A stretch of 64,000 bases of DNA, taken from the NCBI RefSeq assembly GCF_047511655.1, contig NC_133389.1, positions 158,363,973 to 158,427,972 on the forward strand, written 5' to 3'. The notes under the pieces were generated by a model. It saw nothing but the letters and a program-made list of their open reading frames with translations. It made no database searches and was not told the DNA's origin. Shown here piece by piece: positions 43,870 through 56,160 of this stretch. Numbering within the stretch: position 1 is the first letter of the stretch; the number at the start of each line of letters is the position of its first letter. This stretch comes from Castor canadensis (Eukaryota; Chordata; Mammalia; Rodentia; Castoridae). Made by a program: the position numbers and the translations under genes.

Positions 43870-44600
43870 TAATAGAGTAGGAAAAGATACTTGTGATATC
43901 CAAACCTGATTGAGAATTAACATACAGAATACTGGAAGGCATTCTTAAAAATCAAGAAGAAATGGATCAAAAGAAAAATGAGTAAAAGATATGAAAAAAC
44001 AATATATAAAAGGGAAAATTTGATTGCTAACAAGTTTGAAAATTAATACACAGTTTCATCAATAGCCAAATAAATTCACATTAAAAGAAGATAAAACTCT
44101 AAACTCATCAAATCATCATAAGTTTAAAATCAGAACAAGTCATATATATAGAAAAACAGAAACTCTTTTTGCCCAGGGGCAGAAGTGTAACTGATGAAAT
44201 TGATGATGCCAAACCACAGTTAAACTAGGGATATTGAGTCTTTGGCTTTGGAAAATATATCCCAGAGAAAAAGACAGCACAGATTCATATATGATTACTT
44301 TTGAGGCTCTGCGAAGTCAGAGACAATCTTGGTGTCCGTGACTAAGGGAATGCATAAATAAAATGTGGTGATTGAATACCACAAAATTCTCTGCCACAAT
44401 TAGAACCAAAAAATGTACATACAACAATATCCCAAGTGTTTCATAGGAAGAAAATCTTGAAGAGTGTAATGAGATTCATAGTAATGTACTATTTATATAT
44501 ACTGTATACATACAAATACAAAGCAATACTGACTATTATACAAAGAAATGTATATATCCAAAATAAACCAACAAATGCCATGGCAGCAAGGAAATGGGAG
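43870..44600 (+). mobile_element. Ancient L1 fragment (ORF2 3' part)
   Basis: AAGATACTTGTGATATCCAA, AATCAAGAAGAAATGGATC, TGCTAACAAGTTTGAAAATT and, near 44325, TTGGTGTCCGTGACTAAGGG with AAATGTGGTGATTGAATACC follow the order of ORF2 of old L1s. Divergence is extensive. Confidence 0.65.
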
Positions 44601-45794
44601 TAGACTAAAAAGCAAAATAGAAAATTAAATAAATAGCTTTGCACAAAAAAGGTGTACACAAGGACTGGGTACCAATTTTATAATTAGGATCTTCTGCAAC
44701 ATTTTGATGATATTTTTATTATGTTTTATATTTACAAGGATTTATACAATAAATTAATCAACTTTATAAACATATATATTTGCTTACTATGTAGGAGGGC
44801 TTGTGTTGGTCCACAGAGCAAAAGGGCCATTCAGCCCAGTGGAGGACAGATTCTACACATTGAAGTTTCTTGTGTTAAGGTGACTTTGCACACCTTATTT
44901 TTTTACATCTGTTTCATTCAACACAAATTCTTTTCCTTTTTGGATGCTGAGACTCAGAGTTTTAATTCACTAGCAGTAGCTAATCCTAAATTTCTTTTTT
45001 CTTCTTTCCCAAGGACTTTGGTCTGATTTTAATTTTTGTTTTCAAGATGTATATCAACACCACTTAGCTACCTGAATTTACTTAGGAAACAGATACACTA
45101 CAAGGAAAAAAATATCTAAACAACTGAGACAAAATATTAAGATGAGTGTATTTAATGCCTTTTCTGCAATTTTTCCTTTGCTAACCAATACTTGATGTGG
45201 GATATCAACTTTGCAAAGTAACTCTAAATGATACATGTATTTCAAAACGATTTCTAAGAAACCTAAAAAAGCATAATTCAAGAGTAGCTTTAAGAAAATC
45301 TCAGGGCAAAAATTTAAGGAGGAGCTATAGAATTCACCAATGGTTGGACCCTATAAAGTAAAAATAAACAAAAAAATTAGCAGCTGGACACAATAAAGGT
45401 TTTCATTGTTTTCTATAGAATACAGCTCAGAAATGTAGCAAGTGATATTTTATTCATGCCCTCCAACTCCTTCCTCCTGAGCGCTAATCTTCTATTTGAG
45501 CCATGGAGGATCTGCAGGCTTAGCCCATCTGACACCTGGCACATGTCAGGTAGAAGCCTGACTCAGGAGCCAGCTTTGGCTCAGGCTGCCTCTTTGTGAA
45601 ACCTATGTAGGGAACCAGCTGTTCATCATGTTGGTGTCCTAATAAACTTCAGTACAGACTCTTGGAGACATCTGACAAGGAAAAAACATAGTGGAAAGAA
45701 AAAATAATAATTCCATGCAGTACTGTGAACTGTAAACCTATTACTGACAAAAACTTTTCTGAGTTTTGGACATTTGGGTGTTTATATTCATATT
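44601..45794. other. Unassigned DNA
   Basis: A GC-richer part at 45455-45640 stands out but matches nothing I recognise. The 101-codon frame at 44721-45026 has no motif. Confidence 0.45.
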
Positions 45795-45960
45795 TAATTA
45801 CCTGAATACTTTCTGAACATAAATGTATTTAATCCTTGAAGCAAGCACAATGACAGATATAATTTCCTTCATTTTATATTAAAAGATAATTAAAGTCCTA
45901 GGATATTAATGGCTTGTACAAGATAACTCAGCTTGAAGTGAATCTGTTTATGGAGAAGAC
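45795..45960 (-). repeat. MIR SINE, antisense
   Basis: TGTATTTAATCCTTGAAGCA, TTTCCTTCATTTTATATTAA and GGCTTGTACAAGATAACTCA follow the inverted MIR order. Confidence 0.7.
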
Positions 45961-47414
45961 TGTATATTTGACCAGCTATCTAGGCTACCTAGGCTCTTAA
46001 GAAAAAAGAAATCACATGTCATCATAATGATAAATATTTGTTGTAAGGATCACAGAAATCAATTTATCAGCAACACATCCACCCAGATCTGATTCAAATT
46101 CTATAAAGTAGAGGAGTCCTCATAACTATATAGAAACCTTATTAGGCAATTCTAAAAGCAGAAATCCTGGGCACATAAGCCACAGCCTTTTCAAAAGAGT
46201 TTACTTGGGCATCATTTGTTGTGCTATAGTTCTATTGCGCAGTTTTAGACAACCATCTCTACAATGTGAGTCAAAATACAAAGCAAAACCCTATTTAGTA
46301 CTGTTCTTAAGCCTCCACACTGAGCCCTTTCACTTAGAGGGCTCCACTTATCACAAACACACAAAATAAAAAGTGTATTAAAGAGCACAAGGACTCTTCT
46401 GTTACTTGATACAGATAACCTATAACCGACATGTCCTCTCTTTTGATGAGCATTGTTCAAAATCCATTAAAAACAAAGCTTCTCAGCATCTTTTGCTTTC
46501 CATTCTCAAAAAAAAAAAATGAAGACAAATGACATGAAGGTTATGGATTTCGTCATGCTGCCAGCATTAGAAAAAGACAGAATGCAGAGGAAATGTGAGC
46601 AGTAAGAAACCTTATTTAAAGGCTAATCAAGTAAATTATAGAAACATTCTTCCCAGATACTAATTTTTGCATAGAGAATTATTTTATCCCAGGAATGATT
46701 GTCTGTTTTATTGTTTCCCTTTATATCTCAATGTGGAAATTCATTAACTTGTGAGTAATTGCAAGCATTGAAAATAGCAACTGAAGTATATTTTGTAAAA
46801 GTAAATACCAATTTTTATTGATAGCTAGAAAGATATTGAATATTAGAATTATAAATAATTTTATCTTTATCAAAGTTATGTACAGTATAATTAAATTTTT
46901 TAATTAATTTGAACATTTCAATAATTCTGATTTTGAGTTCTGAAACTTCTAAGTTTCTTCTTGTAGTGAGACATTGAATGTTAAGCACCAGTCTATTTTG
47001 GGGTCAGACAACAGTTCAGGGAAAATTTGCTATGACTGCACCAGTGATTTGTACTTCACCTTAAGAAAGCAGGCAGTGCTAGTAATGATTACCATGATGG
47101 GGAGAGAAATCAGGCTGTGCCAGTTTCTTCCAAAACTGGCTGTGTATATACAAGCACTGATATTTGGACTCCTTTTTCAGCCTCTAGAAGACAATATCTA
47201 TAGAGTAGCTGATGCTTTTCAAACTTTAAGTCAAAGATCAACAATCATTTTGGAACAGTAAACTTTTCACTTCCTCATCAGCCATGGAGAAAGTTTGTCC
47301 AGAGCATGGTCAGAAATAAATACTTGACCACAAGAAGCCATCACATCCTGACTTGCTCTAGCATTGAAATTAAGTGTCCTTCAAAGGCTCAAATGGTTAA
47401 AAAAAAAAAAAAAA
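45961..47414. other. Unassigned DNA
   Basis: A 95-codon frame at 46974-47261 has no recognised motif. A pure A run of about 15 bases lies at 47400-47414. Confidence 0.45.
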
Positions 47415-47690
47415 GGCTTGGTCTACAACATGGCACTATTGGGAGGTGTTGGAATCTTTAAGGGACGGGGCCTATTGGGAGGTCTCCCCTGAAGGAGATA
47501 GTAGGACCCTGACCCCTTGCTCTCGCCTTGATTCCCTGGCCATGAGGTCAGTAGCTTCCCCACCATTATCATGTGGCACCCTAACCAGAAGCCATGGAGC
47601 CATGATTAGAACCCCTAAAACCACTCCCTTCATAAGTTGATTGCATCAGGCATTTGTTACAGCAATTCCTTGTACTTCAGTGTGGATAGC
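47415..47690 (+). mobile_element. ERVL-MaLR-type LTR (MST/THE1-like)
   Basis: GGCACTATTGGGAGGTGTTG, GGGGCCTATTGGGAGGTCTC, then CCTGGCCATGAGGTCAGTAG and TTTGTTACAGCAATTCC follow the sense order of a MaLR LTR. Confidence 0.72.
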
Positions 47691-47919
47691 CAGAGGTGAA
47701 TGCTTAGCCAGAGCCCAGTCAACAGTCCTCCAACAGCTGTGAAGGCCATATTCTATATGCTCTCTCATAGAAAACAGTCCCTAAGAGTCTCCTTTTGGAA
47801 AGAAAACAGAAGGAGACGGAGACATCAGTCTTTAAGCCATTATCAGCTAGACTAACACATAGCTAGAATGAATTAAGGAGGGAAATTTAGGGTGATAAAA
47901 TAATAGGAATAGTAGCAAT
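47691..47919. other. Unassigned DNA
   Basis: Nothing recognised. Confidence 0.5.
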
Positions 47920-48140
47920 AATTATATATACCCATTATTAAACTCAATTATGTGCCAGAGGCTTGACATACATTAATTAACATAGCAAAAGTGTGAGGAG
48001 CACATTAATATGCAATATTGATGAATAAAGCTGTGATTAACTAAGATGAAGTCAGTTATCCGAAGACACAAAGTAACTATGAGAGCCTGGATTCCAACCC
48101 AAGTTTGACTTCAAAACTCAAGGAAATGTACTTTTTTCTA
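47920..48140 (-). repeat. MIR SINE, antisense
   Basis: CAATTATGTGCCAGAGGCTT, AGTCAGTTATCCGAAGACAC, AAAGTAACTATGAGAGCCTG and GATTCCAACCCAAGTTTGAC match the inverted MIR over nearly its full length. Confidence 0.88.
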
Positions 48141-48324
48141 AGACCACTGCCTCCCTTGCAGAAAGGGATGATTTTCTGAAAACAGGATGAACCTCAAGGA
48201 AAAGTACAACTTTGGGAAATGTAAAGACGTCCAGTCTCCTAGAGGTCTGTGTTAAATACCAATTCTGCTTCTGTGTTCTGGGTGGGACTCAGTATGCTGT
48301 ATTTTTAAAGCTTTCAATAGCAAG

Positions 48325-48412
48325 CATCTGGTCCAACCCCATTATTTGCAGCTGAGTAAAGTGAGATGCAGAGGCATTAGGTGATAGGCTCACAGCCATG
48401 TTCACAGTGAGC
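48325..48412 (-). repeat. MIR-like fragment, antisense
   Basis: CCCCATTATTTGCAGCTGAG, AAGTGAGATGCAGAGGCATT and GGCTCACAGCCATGTT resemble the MIR core inverted. Confidence 0.55.
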
Positions 48413-49494
48413 ACCGAATGTATCTACACATCACTCTGACACATTGTCCATCTTATTGTACAAACTGTCCAATAGAGGCTCTTCATCACTGCTAGGTCAT
48501 TTCTTTGGCCCATGCCTTTATTCCAATGGATTCTGCTCCTGTATGCTGCAGCCATGTGCTACCACAGCAAACAGACTATAGCTTCTCATCTTCTCCCTCA
48601 ACATATTTTGAAAAATGTCTACAGTGGAGATTTTTACTTACTATGGTCTCTTCTGTCAAAGGAATACTAGATAATTAACAGAACTTACCAACAAGAGTAA
48701 TTTGACCCATAATTAGATTATTAATGTATACATATTATGTTATCTCCATTCAGAGCCATACTAGTACATAAGAAATAGAAAGTTCAACAATACAGCCTGT
48801 TCTTGGCAAAAGGAAAGGCAATTTCATTTTGTTTTCAGGTATTCTTTTTAAAACTGTATCAAAATAAATTAAAAACAAGAAGGCTATGATGTGTGAAAAC
48901 TAAAGTGCTTATTAGAGATAGGCATCCAAGGAAATAAGCAAATACAGGATGGAATAAATCTCTTAGGCAGACTGGTTTTCATTTTTTACACAGTCATTCT
49001 AATGAGGAGCAAAGTATTGTCATTGAACATACTTAACACATTATCACAAATGGAAATGGTATTTATAAGTAGTACTTTTAGGCAAATCACATCTTACATT
49101 CGCTTGAATACATTAAGTAACTTCTTGGGAGATTTTTGAGCCAACTGTGTTTTAAAGACAGGTTCTCTCTCTTCTTTTGCCTTCCTTTGTGTGACTGCCA
49201 ATTTCCAAGTAGCCTTTTTTATTCCAAGCTTAATCAAATAGAATTGCCCAACCCCTCCAGTTGGGTAATGTTCTTTTCCAGAGCATTGCAGTCATTTAGC
49301 TCTCTCATTCCATTCTTTCCTTCTCCTTCCTCCCTTTTACTGTCTGCTTTTATTTGACCTGTTTTGTCCACTCATTAAAGAATTAACCTGAAAACAAATT
49401 TTATATAGTTTGTTATGGTTTCTATCAGGGAAAAATAATAATGTCAATAATGTTATCTGTCTCCCTCTTTCCTTTACTCTGTCCACTTCCCCCC
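48413..49494. other. Unassigned DNA
   Basis: Nothing recognised. Confidence 0.5.
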
Positions 49495-49738
49495 CACACA
49501 CACATACACACGCACACACACATGCACACACACATGCACACACACACATACACACGCACACACACATGCACACACACACGTACACACGCACACACACGCA
49601 CACGCACGCACACATGCACACACACGTACACACGCACACACGCACGCACATGCACATGCGCACACATACACGCACACACACGCACACACATGCACACGCA
49701 CGCACACACGCGCACACACATACACATGCACACACACT
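49495..49738 (+). repeat. Long compound (CA)n / (CACG)n / (CATG)n microsatellite
   Basis: About 244 bases are strictly alternating purine-pyrimidine with CG, TG and TA interruptions in CA. Open frames of 87-151 codons cover this tract on both strands. They encode only His/Thr or Cys/Val repeats and are artefacts of the repeat. Confidence 0.98.
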
Positions 49739-51339
49739 CATCACTAAACATTTTAGAATGTAACAAATCATTTAGAAAATTGCCACATCATTGCATTCTC
49801 ATAAACCAAGATCAATGGCCATTTCTTGCCATATTTTTGCACTTCTCTAGTCTATGTAAGTCACTTTCCCCACTAGTAAGGATGTATTTTATTTAGGTAG
49901 ATGTGTATCAAAATGGTACCCCTCCTCCAAGGTTCGACCAAATGCTACCTCCCTGCATCTTTTTCTGCTTTCAAATGGTCTTCCTGGCTGTAATACCCGC
50001 CCCCAATTAAAAACAACTATAACTGTGTTCAAAGCAATGCCAACACCTTATCCATCTTGTCTCTGCACATTAGCTACATCATTGTTTACTCATGGGATCT
50101 AAGATCACTTTTGGCTAAGTGTTGCCCTAGTTTTTGTCACAGCTACATGGGAGCCATAATTTCCTTTATGAGATTGACAACTGCTTGATAATTTTTTAAG
50201 AAACCTGAGTAACGTGTAACTACAGAAAAGATAAACAAATAATTTAGATAAAACTGTTCAAAATTAATTGCTTACTATTCTGTTTTAAATAATGTTCTGC
50301 TGTTTTCATACACATTACTCTCTCTCTCAACATATTTTCCTTAGTTTAGTTTTATTTTGTTTTGTTTTGTTTAATCAAGCAAGCTGTGTGACCTATGTGG
50401 GGTCTGTTGAAATGATATAAGGGAGGTTTATTTTTTCCTCAATAGTGAAGCTCTCTAAAGAGTAAAGATCTGTTTTGCTATCTGCTGCTTGGGGCATAAA
50501 CTTCCCCAGGAGGTAGGTAATGAATTCTCATGAGTGTTTTTCCTTTTCCAGTTGAGTTTACATTTATTTTAATTCTTCTGGTGAGTTGATGAAGAGAGAC
50601 ATACTTGGCAAGGATTTCTTAAAATATTATCTGGGTTTACAGTTGATATTTTTTGAAAATGATTAATATATTTAATAATATTTCACTTTTTAAAATAGAA
50701 ATATAAATTGATAAATTGAAATGTAAAATGAAATGCTTTTTTGGTAGTTGTCTGGGTTATAGGAATTATTACTGTGTATCCACATGCAAAAACTTCTCAA
50801 CTTCTAGAGAATTGTGCTATCCCAACCTCCAGGAGTAAGTGAGTGTTGGTCTTGCTCTACTCAATGGAGAATGACAGCATTGTGTCATTTCTGTGTGACA
50901 CCATTTAGTTGCTAGTGCTTGATGCTGCTGGGGCTGTATGGGAGCACATGTTAGGTTGAAGGTGCTGCTCCTGAGAAATACAATCTAAGAACTTGTTCTA
51001 AAGTGACATATCTCTTTTCAGCCTGTTTCATTAGTTGCCAGTTTCCCATCAAATATTATTCTTAATCATTAGCCCTGACTCTCCTGATAAACTGAGGGAG
51101 ATATTGTAAAGATCTTTCTGCAGTACAGAAAGCTCCAGGATGAAACTGTACTTTCTGTTATCTCTGGCCATTCATCCTAATCTTGGTATTTCAAATGACC
51201 CCTAGGATCCAATGTTCTCATCTACATTTGCCTAATAATATCTTAGAATTTCTCAGTTAATGTACCTCATTTGTCTGTTGCATTAGTCTTCAATTAGCAT
51301 GGTTAAGTAATGGTTAAAAATTCCCCCTTTCCCCTCTTT
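49739..51339. other. Unassigned DNA
   Basis: A short TTTTG repeat lies at about 50350-50372. Otherwise nothing recognised. Confidence 0.5.
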
Positions 51340-53105
51340 TTAAACTAATTTTAATGGATACCATTATTCTATTTTCATACATGCATATGAACTTCACTCA
51401 TATTCACCTCTTCCTTCACTCTATCCTTTTGCCCTCCCCCATTCCAGCTGGTCCTCACCCCTGTTTTACATTCATCTCACTAATTTTTTTAAGTCTAGAT
51501 TCCACATATCATGCAATATTTGTCTCTCTCAGTCTGGCTTACTTTGCTTAACATGACGATCTTCAGTTCCATCCACTTTCCTGCAAATGACATAATTTCA
51601 TTCTTCTTTATGACTGAGTAAGACTCCATTGTGTGTGTGTGTATACATATATATATATATATTTTCATCTTTTTATGGATACCTAGGCTGATTCCATACT
51701 TTTACTATAGTACTGCTATAAACATGGGTATGCAGGCATTTTTATGGTAAACAACTCCATTCCCAAGAGTGGTGTAGCAGGATCAAAGAGTAGGTCTATT
51801 TTTAGGTTTTTGACAAACATCTATACTGATTTCCATGATGGCTATACTAATTTATCTTCCCAACAGCAGTGTCTAAGAGTTCCTTTCCCCCGACTTCCTT
51901 GCCAGAATTTGTTGCTGTTTGTTTTCTTGATGGCTGCTATACTGACTGGGGTAAGATAGACTTTCAGTGTCATTTTTATTTGCATTTCTTTTTTATGTTG
52001 AACATTTTTTATGCATTTGTTGGCTATTTGTACTTCTTTTGAGAACTGTCTATTCAATTTGTTTCATCATTTATTAATTGAATTACTTGTTCTTTAATTT
52101 TTGAGCTCTTTATATATTCTGGATATTAATCCTTTGATGAAAGGCTTGCAAAGATTTTCTCCCATTCTGCAGGCTGTCTCTTCATTCTGGTAATTGTTTC
52201 TTCAGATGTGAAGAAGCCTTTTAATTTGATGCAATCCCATTTGTCAATTCTTGCTTTTCTTTTCTGTGCAAGTAGATTCCTATTCAGAAAGGCTTTATGT
52301 TTGCCTTTCTTTTCAAGTGTTTTACCTGTTTCCCTGTAGTAGTTTCAAAATTTCAGGTCTTACATTAGGATTTTTGACCCATTTTGAATTGATTTTTGTA
52401 CAGGGTGAAAGAGAGGAATCTAATTTAACTCTTCTACAGGTGGATGGATATACAGTTTTCCCAGCACCATTTGTTGAAGAGGTTGTCTTTTTTCTAACAT
52501 GTTTGGGCTCCTAGTTGAAAATCAGATGGCTGTAGGTATGTGGGTTTATTTCTGAGTCTTCCATACTGTCCCGTTGGTCTTCACATCTATTTTTGTGCCA
52601 GTACTATTCTAATTTTATTATTATGGCTCTCTAATTATTATGAAGCCAGGTATTGTGATACTTCCTACATTGCTCTTTTTGCTCAGGATTGCTTTGGCTA
52701 TCTAGGGTCTTTTATGCTTCCATATGAATTTTAGGATTGATTTTTTAATTTCTTCAAAAAATGACATTTGGATTTTGAAGGGGATTGCATTGAATCTGTG
52801 GATTGCTTTTAGTAGTATAACCATTTTCATGATATTATTTCATCCAATCCATGAACATTGGAGGTCTTTTCATCTTCTAGTGTCAAGTTAATTAATTTCT
52901 TCAAGGTTTTATAATTTTCATTGTCAAGATCTTTCACCTTCTTAAGTTTATTCCTAGGTATTTAATATTTTGTAGGCCACTGTGGATGGGATTGTTTTCC
53001 TGATTTCTTTCTTAATCTGTTATTGGCACATAGAATTGTTGCTGATTTTTGTACATTGTTTTTTATCCTGCTATTTTGTTGAAAGTATTTGTCAGGTCTA
53101 AGAGA
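51340..53105 (-). mobile_element. L1 3' part, antisense
   Basis: An inverted 3'UTR with a TG/TA microsatellite at 51630-51661 is followed by the inverted end of ORF2: GATGGCTATACTAATTTATC, TATTCTGGATATTAATCCTT, AGGTCTTACATTAGGAT and CTATTTTTGTGCCAGTACTA. The part near 53000 reaches the middle of ORF2 (TTCCTAGGTATTTAATATTT). It is diverged and belongs to an older family than the next element. Confidence 0.93.
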
Positions 53106-53221
53106 TTTAGACTATATGCAAAATGACTATAACTTTATATGAAGCATAAAGAATGAAGACACAAAAATACATGCATGATTACAAACAAATTTATTTTTAA
53201 TATTTTATTATCATATAATAG

Positions 53222-55665
53222 TTGTATAGTGGTGATAAAAGCTCTAAGAAAACTAGGAATAGAAGGAAAGTACCTGAACATTGTTAAGGCTATATATGAC
53301 AAACCTACAGTTTGTCACCTACTTAATGGTGAAAAACTCAAAGCATTTCCTTAAAATCAGGAATGAGACAAGGGTGACCACTATCCCCACTCCTATTCAA
53401 CATAGTACTGGAATTCCTAGCCAGAGCAATTAGGCAAGAAGAAGGAATAAAAGGAATACAAATAGGTAAAGAAACTGTCAAAATATCCCTATTTGCAGAT
53501 GATATGATCCTATACCTTAAAGATTCCAAAAACTCCTAGACACCATAATCAGCTATAGCAAGGTGGCAGGATACAAAATCAACTTACAAAAATCATAGCT
53601 TTTCTATACACCAATAATGAACAAACTGAGAAAGAATGTATGGAAACAATTCCATTTACAATAGCCTCAAAAAAATCAAATAGCTAGGAGTAAACTTAAC
53701 AAAAAGGATGTGAATGACCTCTTCAAGGAGAACTACAAACCCCTGAAGAAAGAAATCGAGGAAGGTGGAGAGATCTCCCATGCTCAGGGATTACTAGAAT
53801 CAACATAGTAAAAATGGCTATACTACCAAGAGCAATCTACATATTTAATTCGATTTCCATCAAAATCCCAATGACATTCATCACAGAGATCGAAAAACCT
53901 ATCCTAAAGCTCATTTGGAAACACAAGAGACTGCGAATAGCCAAGGCAATACTCAGCAAAAAGAGCAATGCTGGAGGTATCACAATATCTGACTTCAAAC
54001 TATATTACAAAGCAACAGCAATAAAAACAGCATGGTACTGGCACAAGAACAGACATGAAAATCAGTGGAACAGAATAGAGGACCCGGATATGAATCCACA
54101 CAGCTATGTCCACCTTATTTTTGACAATGGTGCCAAATATATATGATGGAGAAAAGACAGCCCCTCAACAAATGTTGCTGGGAAAAGTGGTTATCCATCT
54201 GCAAAAAAACTGAAACTAGATCCATGTCTATCACCCTTTACTAGCATCAACTCAAAATGGATCAAGGACCTTAATATCAGACCCAAAACTCTGAAGTTAG
54301 TACAGGAAAGAGCAGGAAATACTCTGGAAGTAATAGGTATAGGCAAGGACTTCCTCAATAGAACCCCCGCAGTCCAGCAACTAAGAGAAAGGATGGACAA
54401 ATAGGACTTCGTAAAATTAAAAAGATTCTGCACAACAAAAGAAATGGTCTCCAAACTGAAGAGACCACCCACAGAGTGGGAGAAAATATTTGTCAGCTAT
54501 ACATCAGACAAAGGACTGATAACCGGTACATACAGAGAACTTAAAAAACTAAATTCTCCCAAAACTAATGAACCAATAAAGAAATGGGCAAGTGAACTAA
54601 ACAGAACTTTCTCAAAAGAAGAAATTCAAATGGCCAGAAAACACATGAAAAAATGCTCACCATCTCTAGCCATAAAGGAAATGCAAATCAGAACCACACT
54701 AAGATTCCACCTCACCCCCGTTAGAATAGCCATCGTTAGAAACACCAACAACAGGTGTTGGCGAGGATGTGGGGAAAACAGAACCCTTGTACACTGTTGG
54801 TGGGAATGCAAGCTAGTACAACCACTCTGGAAAAAAATTTGGAGGCTTCTTAAAAATCTAAACATAGATCTGCCATATGATCCAGCCATCCCACTCCTGG
54901 GGATATACCCAAAAGACTGTGACACAGGTTACTCCAGAGGCACCTGCACACCCATGTTTATTGCGACACTATTCACAATAGCCAAGTTATAGAAACAACC
55001 AAGATGCCCCACTACTGACAAATGTATCAAGAAAATGTGGTACTTATACAATGGAATTTTACTCAGCCATGAGGAAGAATGAAATCTTATTATTCTCAAG
55101 TAAATGAATGGAACTGAAGAATATCATTCTAAGCAAGGTTAGCCAGGCTCAGTAGACTAAAAATCGTATGTTTTCCCTCATATGCGGACTTTAGATCTAG
55201 GGCAACTACAGCAATGTTGTTGGACTTGGGTCACACGCTAAGGGGAGAGCACATTGGGAGGTATGGGGACAGGTAAGAAAACCCAAAACATGAAAGTGTT
55301 TGATGTCCCCACTGCAGAGGAACTAATACAGAAACCTTAAAGTGACAGAGGTTATATGGGCAGGGGATCAGGAACTAGTGAAAAGGTCAGGTAGAGATGA
55401 ATCAGCTTGGGTTGTAACACATTGGTACATGGAAGCAATGCTAGGAGTCTCTCTGTATAGTTATCCTTATCTCAACTAGCAAAACTGCTTTGTCTTACTA
55501 TGCTTATGTCTTTTCTTCAACAAAATTAGTGATAAAGGCAGAACAGGTTCTGTGTGGAAGTGGGGTGGGAGGTTAGGGGGAGTAGGGGACAGGGGGAAAA
55601 ATGGCCCAACCAATGTATGCACATGTGCATAAATGAATAAAAAATTTTTAAAAATTGTACAGTGG
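53222..55665 (+). mobile_element. 5'-truncated L1 (3' 2.4 kb) with target duplication
   Basis: It is closely related to the L1 at 1-6646. It begins inside RT (53233, [10 protein letters not shown]), passes FADD at about 53495 and the Cys/His tail at about 54755-54810, and ends with a G-rich 3'UTR and an A-rich tail at 55654. TTGTATAGTGG (53222-53232) and TTGTACAGTGG (55655-55665) are the target duplication with one mismatch. ORF2 has multiple lesions: a TGA in the GTRQGC block (about 53374), several deletions at 53350-53760, a stop at 54402 and one near 54989. Readable blocks are 53814-54146 and 54444-54992. Confidence 0.95.
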
Positions 55666-55669
55666 GATG

Positions 55670-56160
55670 CATAGTGATATTTACATATGTGCTTCTAAGA
55701 TTAGTTAGATTTACTTCCTACATAAGTCTCCCTCTCTTCCCTCTCCCACTTCTTAGAACAGTTTCACAAGTCTCCTTTTTCCTCTAATTTCATATATGGG
55801 CACAAAATGCATTCACCATATTCATCCTCATTCTCCCTTTCTTTTTGCCCACTCCCCTCCCACTGGTACCCATCCCTGGAAAACACCTATTTTTCTCTTC
55901 TGCCCTTCATTTTTTTAAAGTGTATATTGATAGTCCAAGGGGATTTCACCTTGGTACTTTAGGCCTGCATATATTGTGCTCTAGTCAAATTAACCACCCC
56001 CTGTTACTTACTCATTCTCCATCACCATGCTCCACTGATATTCAGCAGCTTACATTATAGTATAGTATATTATTCATATACAGATAGGTTGTTTCAGTAT
56101 TTTTTATTCTTTAACATTTTCTTTACTTCTCTCGCTTCCTGTAGTCCCCTCAGACAGACT
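55670..56160 (-). mobile_element. L1 3'UTR-like fragment, antisense
   Basis: CCCTTTCTTTTTGCCCACTC, GTATATTGATAGTCCAAGGG and ATATTGTGCTCTAGTCAAAT, with pyrimidine-rich stretches, resemble the inverted 3'UTR type also seen at 41450-41600 and 51340-51480. It is strongly diverged. Confidence 0.5.

Noticed and set aside
49337..49896. Several open frames of 87-151 codons on both strands
   Set aside because: All lie over the CA/CG microsatellite and encode only His/Thr or Cys/Val repeats. They are by-products of the repeat.
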